Positions 7,751 through 16,690 of a DNA stretch of 64,000 nt are shown piece by piece (positions within the stretch are counted from its first letter, which is position 1; the number at the start of each line of letters is the position of its first letter). The DNA is from Pseudomonadota bacterium. GTDB lineage: Bacteria > Pseudomonadota > Gammaproteobacteria > Burkholderiales > Burkholderiaceae_C. The position numbers and the translations under genes are program-made. The stretch lies in assembly GCA_031119395.1 (NCBI GenBank), contig JAVHYA010000006.1:1-64000 (forward strand), read 5' to 3'. The notes under the pieces were generated by a model, which worked only from the letters and a program-made list of their open reading frames with translations, ran no database searches and had not been told where the DNA came from.

Positions 7751-8619
7751 AGCTGCTGAGCTACACCCACCAGGGGCGCGACAGCTGGGGCGCGCTCGAC
7801 GCGTCCGGCCAGGGCGTGGTCGACCTCGGCCGCCGCCTGCCCGCCATCGCCGGCGTGCGCGGACTGCTCGAAGGCGGCGCGCCCGCCCTGGCGCAGGCGC
7901 GCCAGGCATGGACCGGCGCCGCGCCCGACCTTGCATTGGCCGACGTGCAGCTGGACCTGCCCGTGCGCCAGCCGCGCGTCTTCTGCATCGGCGTCAACTA
8001 CGCGCACCGCAATGCCGAGTACAAGGACGGCAGCGACCTGCCCCGCTACCCGAGCATCTTCATGCGGGTGCCCGACTCCTTCAGCGCCCACGGCGCGCCG
8101 CTGCTGCAGCCGGCCGAGTCGCAGCAGCTGGACTACGAGGGCGAGATCGGCATCGTGATCGGCCAGGGCGGGCGGCGCATCCCGCGCGAGTCGGCACTGG
8201 CGCACATCGGCGGCCTGACCTGCATCAACGAAGGCACCATTCGCGACTGGGTGCACCATGCCAAGTTCAACGTCACGCAGGGCAAGAACTGGTTCCGCTC
8301 CGGCGCCATCGGTCCCTGGCTGGTCACGCCGGACGAGTACCCGCAGGGCCTGGGCCACCTGCGCGTGCAGACCCGCGTGAACGGCGAGACCCGCCAGGAC
8401 GACACCACCGAACACCTGATGTTCGACTTCGCCTACCTGGTGCACTACCTCTCGACCTTCACGCCGCTGCTGCCCGGCGACGTGATCGCCACCGGCACGC
8501 CCATCGGCGCCGGCATCCGCTTCGACCCGCCGCGCTTCCTGCAGCCGGGCGACGTGGTGGAGGTGGAAGTGACCGGGGTCGGCGTGCTGCGCAACGTGGT
8601 GGAGGCCGAAGCGCGATGA
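7747..8619 (+). CDS. Fumarylacetoacetate hydrolase (FAH) family protein
   Basis: Protein of 290 aa. The N-terminal 75 residues form the cap and the rest is the FAH catalytic fold with [22 protein letters not shown], the metal ligands in [11 protein letters not shown] (E-x-E) and the closing ATGTPIGAG. Members include acylpyruvases, HpaG-type decarboxylase/isomerases and 2-keto-3-deoxy-acid hydrolases, which cleave or decarboxylate 2-oxo acids with a divalent metal. Translationally coupled on both sides (ATGA at the start, ATGA at the next gene). In this operon it probably handles a ring-opened dicarboxylate or acylpyruvate before the hydratase and aldolase steps. Confidence 0.9.
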   Translation: MKLLSYTHQGRDSWGALDASGQGVVDLGRRLPAIAGVRGLLEGGAPALAQARQAWTGAAPDLALADVQLDLPVRQPRVFCIGVNYAHRNAEYKDGSDLPRYPSIFMRVPDSFSAHGAPLLQPAESQQLDYEGEIGIVIGQGGRRIPRESALAHIGGLTCINEGTIRDWVHHAKFNVTQGKNWFRSGAIGPWLVTPDEYPQGLGHLRVQTRVNGETRQDDTTEHLMFDFAYLVHYLSTFTPLLPGDVIATGTPIGAGIRFDPPRFLQPGDVVEVEVTGVGVLRNVVEAEAR

Positions 8620-9434
8620 GCACCACCCTCAGCCCCGAGGCCTGCCACGACGCCGCGGTGCGCCTGGACCAGGCCGAGCGCAGCCGCGTGCCCTGCGGCC
8701 AGCTCTCGCTGGCACATCCGGGCATGACCATGGACGATGCCTACGCCATCCAGGCCGCCTGGATGGCGCTCAAGCAGCAGGCCGGCCGCACCGTCAAGGG
8801 CCACAAGATCGGCCTGACCTCCAAGGCCATGCAGCGCGCGGTGCGCATCGACGAGCCCGACTTCGGCGTGCTGCTGGACGACATGTTCTACCGCGACGGC
8901 GCGTCCATCCCGGCGGACCGGTTCCTGCAGCTCAAGGTCGAGGCCGAACTGGCCTTCGTGCTGGCCAGGCCGCTGGCCGGCCCCGACTGCACGCTCTTCG
9001 ACGTGCTCGACGCCACCGCCTACGTGGTGCCGGCGCTGGAGATCCTGGACGCCCGCATCCAGCGCGTGGACCCGGCCACCGGCCGCACGCGCACCGTGCT
9101 GGACACCATCGCCGACAACGCGGCCAATGCCGCCATCGTGCTGGGCGGGCGGCCCTTCCGGCCCGAGCAGCTGAACGTGGACATGCGCCGCATCGGCGCC
9201 ATCGTCAGCCGCAACGGCGACGTGGAGGAGACCGGCCTGGCCGCGGGCGTGCTCAACCATCCGGGCCACGGCATCGCCTGGCTGGCGAACCGGCTGCACC
9301 GGCACGGCGTGTCGCTGGCCGCGGGCGAGGTGGTGCTGGCCGGCTCCTTCATCCGGCCCATCGACGTCGCCGCCGGCGACACCATCGTGGCCGACTACGG
9401 CGATTTCGGCAGCGTGGCCTGCCACTTCAGCTGA
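8616..9434 (+). CDS. 2-oxo-hept-4-ene-1,7-dioate hydratase-like (HpaH/MhpD family)
   Basis: Hydratase of 272 aa of the FAH-fold 2-keto-4-pentenoate hydratase family, adding water to an enoic 2-oxo acid. Family marks are [26 protein letters not shown], the metal-ligand [13 protein letters not shown] and [12 protein letters not shown]. Length and the TSKAMQ motif favour the HpaH (homoprotocatechuate) branch over MhpD. The start overlaps the FAH stop (ATGA), and the aldolase gene begins 11 nt after its stop. Together the hydratase and aldolase would give a short 2-oxo acid and an aldehyde. Confidence 0.92.
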   Translation: MSTTLSPEACHDAAVRLDQAERSRVPCGQLSLAHPGMTMDDAYAIQAAWMALKQQAGRTVKGHKIGLTSKAMQRAVRIDEPDFGVLLDDMFYRDGASIPADRFLQLKVEAELAFVLARPLAGPDCTLFDVLDATAYVVPALEILDARIQRVDPATGRTRTVLDTIADNAANAAIVLGGRPFRPEQLNVDMRRIGAIVSRNGDVEETGLAAGVLNHPGHGIAWLANRLHRHGVSLAAGEVVLAGSFIRPIDVAAGDTIVADYGDFGSVACHFS

Positions 9435-9445
9435 GGCACCGAGGC

Positions 9446-10267
9446 ATGGCGTCCACCCCGAACCGCTTCAAGAACGCATTGGCCGAAGGCCGGCCGCAGA
9501 TCGGCGTCTGGTCCACCCTGCCCTCGCCCTACGTGAGCGAGCTGGTGGCCGGTGCCGGCTTCGACTGGATGCTGCTGGACACCGAGCACACGCCCAGCGA
9601 CGTGCCGCTGATGCTCCAGCAGTTGCAGGCCGTGGCCGCGGCCCGGCCGGCAGCGGGCTGCCTGCCCTGCACGCCGGTCGTGCGGCCCGCCTGGAACGAC
9701 CCGGTGCTCATCAAGCGCTACCTCGACGTGGGCGCGCAGAGCCTGCTGCTGCCCTTCGTGCAGAACGCCGACGAGGCGCGCGCCGCCGTGGCCGCCACGC
9801 GCTATGCGCCGGCCGGGATCCGCGGCATGGGCGGCTCCACCCGTGCCAGCAACTTCGGCCGCAGCACGGACGACGTGGCCCGCGCGCAGGACGCGCTGTG
9901 CGTGCTGGTGCAGGTGGAGACGCGCGAGGCGCTGGACCAGATCGAGGCCATCGCCGCGGTCGATGGCGTGGACGGCATCTTCATCGGTCCGGCCGACCTC
10001 TCGGCCAGCATGGGCCATGCCGGCAACCCGCGGCACCCGGCGGTGGACGCCGCCATCGACGACGCGATCCGCCGCATCCGCGCCGCGGGCAAGGCGCCGG
10101 GGATCCTGATGGCGGACGAACGACGGGCGCGCGAATGCCTGGACCTCGGCGCGCTGTTCGTGGCGGTGGCCCTGGACCTGGTGGCGCTGCGCACCGCACT
10201 GGACGCGAGCGCGGCGCGTTTCCGGCCGCACCGCGCTGCGAGCGATGTGCCGGGCGGCAGCTACTGA
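9446..10267 (+). CDS. HpcH/HpaI-family aldolase
   Basis: Class II pyruvate aldolase of 273 aa, similar to 4-hydroxy-2-oxoheptanedioate aldolase HpaI and 2-keto-3-deoxyrhamnonate aldolase. Seen are [33 protein letters not shown] with the catalytic His, the [23 protein letters not shown] barrel strand with the metal-binding Glu, and [13 protein letters not shown] with the metal-binding Asp. It is the last gene of the rightward operon and converges with the SnoaL-like gene 27 nt away. Its product is presumably pyruvate plus a semialdehyde or aldehyde. A role in the neighbouring uronate pathway is less likely, since that route needs no aldolase. Confidence 0.91.
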   Translation: MASTPNRFKNALAEGRPQIGVWSTLPSPYVSELVAGAGFDWMLLDTEHTPSDVPLMLQQLQAVAAARPAAGCLPCTPVVRPAWNDPVLIKRYLDVGAQSLLLPFVQNADEARAAVAATRYAPAGIRGMGGSTRASNFGRSTDDVARAQDALCVLVQVETREALDQIEAIAAVDGVDGIFIGPADLSASMGHAGNPRHPAVDAAIDDAIRRIRAAGKAPGILMADERRARECLDLGALFVAVALDLVALRTALDASAARFRPHRAASDVPGGSY

Positions 10268-10294
10268 TGGGCCGTCCGGCGCCGCGGTGCCGCG

Positions 10295-10687
10295 TCAGCG
10301 CAGCTGCGCTTCGATGGCCGCCTTGTCGATGACCGAGTGCACCTCGGCGATGCGGCCGTCGCGCCAGGTGTAGAAGACGTTCTCCGTGAAGTCGACGCTG
10401 CGGCCGTTCACGTCCAGCCCCATGAAGCGCCCCGCCGGCGTGCACTGGAAGCGCAGGCGCGCCGCCAGGTGCGGCGGCTCGCACACCATCAGCTCGATCG
10501 AAAAGCGCAGGTCCGGGATGTCGCGCACGTCCTGCTCGAGCATGGCGCGGTAGCCGGCCAGGCCGAGCGACCGGCCGTTGTGCGTCACCTCGTCGGCCAC
10601 GAACTCGCCGAGCGCCGGCCAGTCCCGCCGGTTGAGGACGTCGATGTAGCGGCGGTAGCGGTGCGTGAGTTCGGTGCTGGAGGTCAT
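10295..10687 (-). CDS. SnoaL-like / NTF2-fold protein
   Basis: Small cytosolic protein of 130 aa with an NTF2-like cone fold, of the SnoaL or ester-cyclase-like group. Marks are HRYRRYIDVLNRRDWPAL at the N-terminus, then LGLAGYRAMLEQDVRDIPDLRF and the terminal FYTWRDGRIAEVHSVIDKAAI. Members bind small hydrophobic or polyketide-like ligands and many are catalytically uncharacterised. It is the last gene of the leftward aldarate operon, 22 nt after the dehydrogenase stop. Function in the pathway is unknown; it could be an isomerase or lactone-handling accessory (speculation). Confidence 0.8.
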   Translation of the reverse strand: MTSSTELTHRYRRYIDVLNRRDWPALGEFVADEVTHNGRSLGLAGYRAMLEQDVRDIPDLRFSIELMVCEPPHLAARLRFQCTPAGRFMGLDVNGRSVDFTENVFYTWRDGRIAEVHSVIDKAAIEAQLR

Positions 10688-10709
10688 GGCCCCAGCATAG
10701 GGCCGAAGC

Positions 10710-12146
10710 TCAGGCCAGTGTGTACGCCGTCTTCACCGTCGTGAAGAACTCCTGCGCGTAGTGGCCCTGCTCGCGCGGGCCGTAGCTGCTGCCCTTGCGC
10801 CCGCCGAAGGGCACGTGGTAGTCCACGCCCGCCGTGGGCAGGTTGACCATCACCATGCCGGCCTGGCTGTGGCGCTTGAACTGGGTGGCGTACTTCAGGC
10901 TGGTGGTGGCGATGCCGGCCGAGAGGCCGAACTCGGTGTCGTTGGCGGTGGCCAGCGCCTCGTCGTAGTCCTTCACGCGGATCACGCTGGCCACGGGGCC
11001 GAAGATCTCCTCGCGGTTGATGCGCATGGCCTTGCCGCTCTCGCTGAAGAGCGCGGGCGCCATGTAGAAGCCCTCGGTGCCGAGCTTCAGGCGCTCGCCG
11101 CCCACGGCCAGCGTGGCGCCCTCGCCCTTGCCGATCTCGATGTAGCCCAGGTCCTGCTCCAGCTGGCTCTGGCTCGACACGGGGCCGATGTCGGTGCCCT
11201 GCGCCAGCGCGTCGCCCACGGTGATCTTCGCCATGCGCGCCTTCATCGCCTCGATGAACCGGGGGTAGATGCCTTCGGTGACGATGAGCCGGCTCGACGC
11301 CGTGCAGCGCTGGCCCGTGGAATAGAAGGCGCTCTGCACCGACAGCTCCACCGCCTGCGCCAGGTCGGCGTCGTCCAGCACCACCTGCGGGTTCTTGCCG
11401 CCCATCTCGAGCTGCACCTTCTTGCCCGACTTCACGCATTCCAGGGCGATGCCCCGGCCCACGCCGGTCGAGCCTGTGAAGCTGATGGCATGGATGCCGG
11501 CGTGCTGAACCAGGGCATTGCCGATGACACTGCCGCGGCCCATCACCAGGTTGAACACGCCCGCCGGGATGCCCGAGCGGCTGATGATCTCGGCCAGCGC
11601 CCAGGCGCAGCCGGGCACCAGGTCGGCCGGCTTGAGCACCACGCAGTTGCCGAAGGCCAGCGCCGGCGCGATCTTCCAGGCCGGAATGGCGATGGGGAAG
11701 TTCCATGGCGTGATGAGGCCGACCACGCCGACCGGCTCGCGCGTGATCTCGACGCCGATGCCGGGGCGCACCGAAGGCAGGGTCTCGCCCGCGAGCCGCA
11801 GGCATTCGCCGGCGAAGAACTTGAAGATGTGGCCGGCGCGCGTGGCCTCGCCGATGCCTTCGGCGCGGGTCTTGCCCTCTTCGCGCGCGAGCAGCGTGCC
11901 CAGTTCTTCCTTGCGGGCCAGGATCTCGGTGCCGATCTTGTCCAGGGCGTCGCAGCGCGCCTGCACGCTGCCGGTGGACCAGGCCGGAAAGGCCGCGGTG
12001 GCGGCGGCCACGGCCGCATCGACCTGGGCCGCGTCGCCCTGCGCGTACTCGCCGAGCACGTCCGCAAGGTTGCTCGGGTTGACGTTGGGGCTGTAGGCGT
12101 GGCCGGCCCGCCATTCGCCGTTGATCAGGTTGTCGAACTGCTTCAT
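10710..12146 (-). CDS. NAD(P)-dependent aldehyde dehydrogenase, probably 2-oxoglutarate-semialdehyde dehydrogenase
   Basis: ALDH-superfamily enzyme of 478 aa. Seen are the cofactor segment ITPWNFPIAIPAWKIAPAL, FTGSTGVGRGI, the general base Glu in LEMGGKNPQVV and the catalytic Cys in STGQRCTASSR. Adjacent kdgD and gudD make 2,5-dioxopentanoate (2-oxoglutarate semialdehyde) the natural substrate, giving 2-oxoglutarate; the assignment rests on context. The ATG at 12144-12146 is preferred over a start 30 nt upstream because AAGGAA lies in front of it and the longer version would run into repeat R2. Confidence 0.9.
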   Translation of the reverse strand: MKQFDNLINGEWRAGHAYSPNVNPSNLADVLGEYAQGDAAQVDAAVAAATAAFPAWSTGSVQARCDALDKIGTEILARKEELGTLLAREEGKTRAEGIGEATRAGHIFKFFAGECLRLAGETLPSVRPGIGVEITREPVGVVGLITPWNFPIAIPAWKIAPALAFGNCVVLKPADLVPGCAWALAEIISRSGIPAGVFNLVMGRGSVIGNALVQHAGIHAISFTGSTGVGRGIALECVKSGKKVQLEMGGKNPQVVLDDADLAQAVELSVQSAFYSTGQRCTASSRLIVTEGIYPRFIEAMKARMAKITVGDALAQGTDIGPVSSQSQLEQDLGYIEIGKGEGATLAVGGERLKLGTEGFYMAPALFSESGKAMRINREEIFGPVASVIRVKDYDEALATANDTEFGLSAGIATTSLKYATQFKRHSQAGMVMVNLPTAGVDYHVPFGGRKGSSYGPREQGHYAQEFFTTVKTAYTLA

Positions 12147-12154
12147 CGAGATTC

Positions 12155-12218
12155 CTTGAAGGTTTTGGGCCTGCAACGCCCGTCCAGCAGGCGCAGGCAG
12201 CTATGAAAACGATAGCAG
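12155..12218 (-). repeat. Interspersed intergenic repeat, copy R2
   Basis: Read on the minus strand it runs GCTATcgttttcATAGC, then CTGGACGGGCGTTGCAGGCCC, ending about 9 nt before the dehydrogenase start. Same modular order as R1 and R3. It fills almost the whole gudD-dehydrogenase gap, so it is inside the operon transcript. Here the tail is CCCAAAA instead of CCCTTTT. Confidence 0.75.
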
Positions 12219-12228
12219 CCACGCGTCG

Positions 12229-13593
12229 TCAGCGCACCAGGCAGGGCCTCTTGTTGTCGAACTTCCAGCCGGGGACGAGGTACTGCATCGCCACCGCATC
12301 GTCGCGCGCGCCCAGGCCATGGCGCAAGTACAGCTGGTGCGCCTTCTCGACCTCGGCCATGTCGAGCTCCACGCCCAGGCCCGGCTTCGTCGGCACCTGC
12401 ACGTAGCCGCCCTCGATCCTGAGCGGCTCCCTGGTGAGGCGCTGCCCGTCCTGCCAGATCCAGTGCGTGTCGATGGCCGTGACCTTGCCCGGCGCGGCGG
12501 CGCCGACGTGCGTGAACATGGCCAGCGAGACGTCGAAGTGGTTGTTGGAGTGCGAGCCCCAGGTCAGGCCGAAAGCCTGGCACAGCTGCGCCACGCGCAC
12601 CGAGCCGGCCATGGTCCAGAAGTGCGGGTCGGCCAGCGGGATGTCGACCGACTGCAGCGACAGCGCATGCGCCATCTCCCGCCAGTCGGTGGCGATCATG
12701 TTGGTGGCGGTGGGCAGGCCGGTGGCACGTCGGAACTCGGCCATCACCTCGCGGCCGGAGAACACGCCTTCGGCGCCGCACGGGTCTTCGGCGTACGCGA
12801 CCACGCCGCGCATGCGCTGGCCCAGGCGGATCGCGTCCTTCAGCAGCCAGCCGCCGTTGGGGTCGAGCGTCACGCGCGCCTCGGGAAAGCGCTCGTGCAG
12901 CGCGGTGACGGCGTCGACCTCCTCGTCGCCGCGCAGCACGCCGCCCTTGAGCTTGAAGTCCTGGAAGCCGTAGCGGGCCTGGGCAGCCTCGGCGAGCTTC
13001 ACGATCGCCTCGGGCGTGAGCGCGACCTCGTGGCGCAGGCGGAACCAGTCGCCACCCTCACCATCTTGGGCGCCGGGCTCCTCGCGGTAGGCCAGGTCGG
13101 TCTTGCGCCGGTCGCCCACGTAGAAGAGGTAGCCCAGCATCTGCACCGCGTCGCGCTGCTGGCCCTCACCGAGCAGGGCCGCGACGGGCACCTCCAGGTG
13201 CTGGCCGAGCAGGTCGAGCAGCGCCGACTCGACGGCGGTCACGGCATGGATGGTCACGCGCAGGTCGAAGGTCTGCAGGCCGCGCCCGCCGCTGTCGCGT
13301 GCCGCGAACTCGGCGCGCATGGCGTTGAGCACCGCGAGGTGCCGGCCGACGGGCTGTCCGACGACCAGCGGGCGCGCGTCCTCCAGGGTCTGGCAGATCT
13401 TCTCGCCGCCCGGCACCTCGCCGACGCCGGTGCGGCCGGCGCTGTCGGTGAGGATCAGCAGGTTGCGCGTGAAGAAGGGCCCGTGCGCGCCGCTCAGGTT
13501 GAGCAGCATGCCGTCGTGGCCGGCCACGGGCACGACGCGCAGGCCGGTGACGACGGGGGTGCCCCGCAGCGTCGCAGCGCCTGCCACGCTCAT
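12229..13593 (-). CDS. gudD: Glucarate dehydratase
   Basis: Enolase-superfamily dehydratase of 454 aa converting D-glucarate (and L-idarate) to 5-dehydro-4-deoxy-D-glucarate. Catalytic elements are the K-x-K pair in FKLKGG (about residues 214-216), the metal ligand Asp244 in LDPNGGW, the second acidic ligand in [10 protein letters not shown] and the His of SHSNNHFD near 350. TNMIATDW is a hallmark of GlucD proteins. The ATG overlaps the kdgD stop, so the two are translationally coupled. The very long ORF in the track is this gene plus an upstream shadow of kdgD. Product passes to KdgD. Confidence 0.96.
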   Translation of the reverse strand: MSVAGAATLRGTPVVTGLRVVPVAGHDGMLLNLSGAHGPFFTRNLLILTDSAGRTGVGEVPGGEKICQTLEDARPLVVGQPVGRHLAVLNAMRAEFAARDSGGRGLQTFDLRVTIHAVTAVESALLDLLGQHLEVPVAALLGEGQQRDAVQMLGYLFYVGDRRKTDLAYREEPGAQDGEGGDWFRLRHEVALTPEAIVKLAEAAQARYGFQDFKLKGGVLRGDEEVDAVTALHERFPEARVTLDPNGGWLLKDAIRLGQRMRGVVAYAEDPCGAEGVFSGREVMAEFRRATGLPTATNMIATDWREMAHALSLQSVDIPLADPHFWTMAGSVRVAQLCQAFGLTWGSHSNNHFDVSLAMFTHVGAAAPGKVTAIDTHWIWQDGQRLTREPLRIEGGYVQVPTKPGLGVELDMAEVEKAHQLYLRHGLGARDDAVAMQYLVPGWKFDNKRPCLVR

Positions 13594-14507
13594 TGCGGCC
13601 CCAGCCTCGCGATCAGCGCCGCCAGCTCCTCGGACTCGGCCGCGCTGAGGTCCGACAGCGGCGGTCGCACGGGGCCGGCGCCATGGCCGACGATGGCCGC
13701 CCCGGCCTTGACGATGCTCACCGCGTAGCCCTGCTTCCTGTTGCGGATGTCGAGGTAAGGCATGAAGAAGTCCTTGAGCAACTGGTGCTGGGTCTTCTGA
13801 TCGTCGTCGCGCACCGCTTCGTAGAACTTCATCGCGGTTTTGGGGATGAAGTTGAAGACGGCCGACGAGTACACCGGCGTGCCCAGCGCCTTGTAGGCGG
13901 CGGCATAGACCTCGGCCGTGGGCAGGCCGCCGAGATAGCTGAAGCGATCGCCCATCCGCTGGTAGACGGACACCATCGCCTCGATGTCGCCCACGCCGTC
14001 CTTGAAGCCGACCAGGTTGGGGCAGGCATCGGCCAGGCGCTCCAGCGTGTCGGGCTTGTACCTGGCCTGCGCGCGGTTGTAGATGATGACGCCGAAGTCC
14101 ACGCTGTCGCAGATGGCCTTCACATGGTTGAAGAGACCGTCCTGGCTCGCCTCGGTGAGGTAGTGCGGCATCAGCAGGATGCCGTGCGCGCCGGCCTTCT
14201 CGGCGGCCTGGGCGTAGGCGATGGTCTGGCGGGTCGGGCCGCCGGCGCCGGCAATGATGGGCACCGTGCCGCGGCACACGTCCACCGCCGTCTGGATGAT
14301 CTCGGGGTACTCCTCGGGCGTGAGCGAGAAGAACTCGCCGGTGCCGCCGGCCGCGAAGAGCGCGCTGGCGCCGTAGGGCCCGAGCCACTCCAGGCGCCTG
14401 ACGTAGCCCGCGCGGTCGAAGTTGCCCTGGGCATCGAAGTCGGTCACGGGGAAGGACAGCAGGCCGGAGCCCATGATGGACTTGAGTTCTTGGGGAGTGA
14501 AGCTCAT
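13590..14507 (-). CDS. kdgD: 5-dehydro-4-deoxyglucarate dehydratase
   Basis: Class I aldolase-fold (DapA/NAL family) decarboxylating dehydratase of 305 aa turning 5-dehydro-4-deoxyglucarate into 2-oxoglutarate semialdehyde, CO2 and water. The Schiff-base Lys169 lies in [10 protein letters not shown] and the assisting Tyr143 in GVIIYNRAQ, the usual KdgD spacing. [16 protein letters not shown] is the substrate-carboxylate loop. It sits between the Bug receptor and gudD, overlapping gudD by ATGA. It is the point where glucarate and galactarate routes converge. Confidence 0.96.
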   Translation of the reverse strand: MSFTPQELKSIMGSGLLSFPVTDFDAQGNFDRAGYVRRLEWLGPYGASALFAAGGTGEFFSLTPEEYPEIIQTAVDVCRGTVPIIAGAGGPTRQTIAYAQAAEKAGAHGILLMPHYLTEASQDGLFNHVKAICDSVDFGVIIYNRAQARYKPDTLERLADACPNLVGFKDGVGDIEAMVSVYQRMGDRFSYLGGLPTAEVYAAAYKALGTPVYSSAVFNFIPKTAMKFYEAVRDDDQKTQHQLLKDFFMPYLDIRNRKQGYAVSIVKAGAAIVGHGAGPVRPPLSDLSAAESEELAALIARLGPQ

Positions 14508-14545
14508 GGTGTGGTGGCGGTGAAGGATGGAATGGAAGCCATGGG

Positions 14546-14605
14546 CCGTTCACGCCGAGCCTGTCGAAGCGACGCGCAGGGCTTCCACGGGCTCGGGCGG
14601 AACGG
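14546..14605. repeat. REP-like imperfect inverted repeat
   Basis: Two 24-base arms, CCGTTCACGCCGAGCCTGTCGAAG and CTTCCACGGGCTCGGGCGGAACGG, pair at 19 of 24 positions around a 12-base loop in the Bug-kdgD gap. The CCGTT...GAGCCTGTCGAAG type is a palindrome I recognise from many Burkholderiales intergenic regions. It would form a large hairpin in the operon mRNA, possibly adjusting expression of the receptor against the enzymes. Confidence 0.6.
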
Positions 14606-14640
14606 GTGTCTGGTGCTCGACGCGCGGCGCACGCGAAGGA

Positions 14641-15618
14641 TCACTCGATGCGGATGTCGGCGTCTTGCACGACCTGGGCCCAGCGCGCGCGTTCCTTGTT
14701 GAAGAACTGCTCTTCCTCGGATGGCGACATGGTCACGACCTCGGCGCCCTGCCCGGCCAGGCGCGAACGGATGTCGGCCGAGCGGATGACGGCAACCAGC
14801 TCGCGGTTCAGGCGCTGGACCACGGCATCGGGCGTGCCGCGCGGCGCCTTCACGCCCTGCCAGGTGCCGGACTCGAAGCCGGCCACGCCCTGCTCCGCGA
14901 TCGTCGGCACGCTGCCGATCAGCGGCATGCGCGTGCCCTTGGAGACGGCCAGCAGCTTGAGCTTGCCCGACTGCACGTGCGGGTAGGTGGCCAGCATGCC
15001 GTTCATCAGCACCTGGGTCTGGCCGGCGACGGTGTCCTGCACCGACTGGACGCCGCCCTTGTACGGCACGTAGACCCACCGGGCGCCGGTGGCCCGCTGG
15101 ACGGCCACACCCGCGAGGTGCGGTGCACTGCCGGTGGCGGTCACGGCGAAGTTCAGGTCGGCCGTCTTCGACAGGGCCACGAGCTCCTTGAGGCTGTCGG
15201 CCTTGACCGAGGGATGCACCACCAGCAGGTGCGGCGAATACGCCAGCATCGTCACGCCGCGCAGGTCCTTCGAGGGGTCGAAGGGCAGCCGGGTGTAGAC
15301 CGAGGGGCTGATGGCCAGCGCGCCCACGTCGCACAGCAGCAGCGTGTAGCCGTCCGGCGCGGCCTTGGCCACCAGGTCGGCGCCCAGGTTGCCGTTGGCG
15401 CCGGGCTTGTTGTCGACGATGACCGAGACCTTCAACGCCTCCGACAGCGGCTGGCTGATCGAGCGGGCAATGATGTCCGAAGACCCGCCCGGCGGGTACG
15501 GCACGACGATGCGCACCGGCTTGGAAGGTTGCCAGGCCTCGGCGGCGCGCGCCGGGGCATGGACGAGGGCCGCGGCGCCCAGGGCGCCGGTGACGAAGTC
15601 GCGTCGATTCAGGCTCAT
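14641..15618 (-). CDS. Bug-family periplasmic solute receptor (aldarate operon)
   Basis: Extracytoplasmic receptor of 325 aa. The N-terminus MSLNRRDFVTGALGAAAL looks Tat-like (RR-D-F) with cleavage near ARAAEA. Family segments: VPYPPGGSSDIIARSIS, NKPGANGNLGADLVA, AAPDGYTLL and the C-terminal WAQVVQDADI. It is the promoter-proximal gene of the kdgD-gudD-dehydrogenase operon, so an aldaric acid or uronate ligand is plausible, but no TctAB permease is nearby. The ATG at 15616-15618 has GGAG six bases upstream; the longer ORF in the track crosses the promoter. Confidence 0.92.
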   Translation of the reverse strand: MSLNRRDFVTGALGAAALVHAPARAAEAWQPSKPVRIVVPYPPGGSSDIIARSISQPLSEALKVSVIVDNKPGANGNLGADLVAKAAPDGYTLLLCDVGALAISPSVYTRLPFDPSKDLRGVTMLAYSPHLLVVHPSVKADSLKELVALSKTADLNFAVTATGSAPHLAGVAVQRATGARWVYVPYKGGVQSVQDTVAGQTQVLMNGMLATYPHVQSGKLKLLAVSKGTRMPLIGSVPTIAEQGVAGFESGTWQGVKAPRGTPDAVVQRLNRELVAVIRSADIRSRLAGQGAEVVTMSPSEEEQFFNKERARWAQVVQDADIRIE

Positions 15619-15690
15619 GCGGATGTCTCCAGGGCTGCGGGCCGGCACGCCCTGCATGGCGCGCAGCCGCTTGGTTGTCTGATGTCGTAC

Positions 15691-15703
15691 GTCATCGTAC
15701 AAC
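15691..15703. promoter_or_regulatory. Candidate GntR operator O1
   Basis: On the minus strand it reads GTTGTACGATGAC, matching 11 of 13 bases of the perfect palindrome GTTGTACGACAAC at 16645-16657. It overlaps the -10 box of the candidate leftward promoter, so bound repressor would block transcription of the Bug-kdgD-gudD-dehydrogenase operon. A further GTACGACATC half follows directly. Confidence 0.6.
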
Positions 15704-15723
15704 CTATGCCGTGATTTGCGCAA
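15694..15723 (-). promoter_or_regulatory. Candidate promoter of the aldarate operon
   Basis: On the minus strand TTGCGC and TACGAT are 18 bases apart, with the -10 box inside operator O1 and about 76 bases before the Bug start. Moderate match to sigma-70 consensus; overlap with the operator supports it. Confidence 0.45.
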
Positions 15724-15759
15724 GGGCTGCCGGCACCGGCCGGCCGCGGAAGCAGGAAC

Positions 15760-16620
15760 TCAGGCGCCTGCGCCCGCCCCGGGCACCGCCGCCGCGCCGG
15801 GGGCCTGCGCGGCATCGCGCTGCGCCGCCTCCTGCGCCAGGCGCAGGCGCTCGCGGCTGTTGGTCAGGTGGATGCGCATGGCCGCGCGCGCCGAGTCGGG
15901 GTCGCGGCGCGCGATGGCGGCGTAGATCTCCTCGTGCTCGCGGTTGACGCGGCTGAGGTATTCGCCGCGCCGGTCGTGGTTGCGGATGGCGTTGACGCGG
16001 GTGCGCGGGATGATCGTGGTGCCCAGGTGGCTCATGATGTCCGCGAAATACGGGTTGCCCGTGGCCTGCGCGATCTGCAGGTGGAAGCGGAAATCGGGCG
16101 ACACGGTGTCGCCGGCGGCGCCGACGTTGCGCTCGAAATCGTCGAGCGCCTGGCGCATCGCCTGCAGGTGCTCCTCCGAGCGGCGCAGCGCCGCCAGGCC
16201 GGCCGACTCGGTTTCGAGGCTGATGCGCAGTTCGAGCACCGCCAGCACGTCGACGGTGGCCGCGATGTCCGAGGCCTCGAGCCGGAACATGCCCGCCGCG
16301 CGCGGCTGCAGCACGAAGGTGCCGACGCCATGGTGCGTCTCCACCAGCCCCGCCGCCTGCAGCTTGGACAGCGCCTCCCGCACCACCGTGCGGCTCACGC
16401 CGTAGGTCTGCATGATGGCCGACTCGGTGGGCAGCTTGTCGCCGGGCCGCAGCTGCTGGCTGCGGATCTTGTCGCCCAGGTCGTCGACCAGCCCGTGGGC
16501 GAGGCCGCGGCCGCGCCGGCGGACGAAACCGTGCACCGCCGGCGACCCGGAAGACGCCGGCGCCGACCCTGCGGCTGCGGCCTGCGGCACTGTCGCTGAC
16601 CCCGTTGACACGCTAGACAT
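15760..16620 (-). CDS. GntR-family regulator, FadR/FCD subfamily
   Basis: Regulator of 286 aa. After a low-complexity Ala/Ser/Pro-rich leader of about 40 residues comes a winged helix (about 48-115: LRPGDKLPTESAIMQTYGVSRTVVREALSKLQAAGLVETHHGVGTFV). An FCD ligand domain follows (about 130-265), with DFRFHLQIAQATGNPYF and REHEEIYAAIARRDPDSARAAMRIHL carrying the metal-binding Asp/His ligands. FCD proteins bind small carboxylates. Placed between the divergent uronate operons it most likely represses both and itself. The start overlaps the udh promoter region; the longer ORF in the track is antisense to udh. Confidence 0.92.
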   Translation of the reverse strand: MSSVSTGSATVPQAAAAGSAPASSGSPAVHGFVRRRGRGLAHGLVDDLGDKIRSQQLRPGDKLPTESAIMQTYGVSRTVVREALSKLQAAGLVETHHGVGTFVLQPRAAGMFRLEASDIAATVDVLAVLELRISLETESAGLAALRRSEEHLQAMRQALDDFERNVGAAGDTVSPDFRFHLQIAQATGNPYFADIMSHLGTTIIPRTRVNAIRNHDRRGEYLSRVNREHEEIYAAIARRDPDSARAAMRIHLTNSRERLRLAQEAAQRDAAQAPGAAAVPGAGAGA

Positions 16621-16634
16621 CGGCTGATCATAAT
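16605..16634 (+). promoter_or_regulatory. Promoter of the udh-TRAP operon
   Basis: TTGACA and CATAAT are 18 bases apart, a strong sigma-70 match lying inside the first codons of the divergent GntR gene. Start of transcription would be near 16641, directly before operator O2. On the other strand TTGTCG-18-TATGAT could serve the GntR gene, with O2 over its -35. Confidence 0.65.
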
Positions 16635-16644
16635 CCCGCCGAAA

Positions 16645-16657
16645 GTTGTACGACAAC
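16645..16657. promoter_or_regulatory. Candidate GntR operator O2
   Basis: Perfect 13-base palindrome GTTGTACGACAAC with the TNGT-N-ACNA layout usual for FadR/FCD regulators. It sits at about +4 to +17 of the predicted udh transcript and over the -35 of the predicted GntR promoter, an ideal place for repression of both. Confidence 0.7.
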
Positions 16658-16690
16658 CGATAACTTATGACCACTGAAAGGTCTGGAGAC

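Noticed and set aside
9446-10267. Assigning the HpcH/HpaI aldolase to the uronate pathway (as GarL)
   Set aside because: KdgD with the semialdehyde dehydrogenase already takes 5-keto-4-deoxyglucarate to 2-oxoglutarate, and the aldolase is in the other operon 11 nt after the hydratase.
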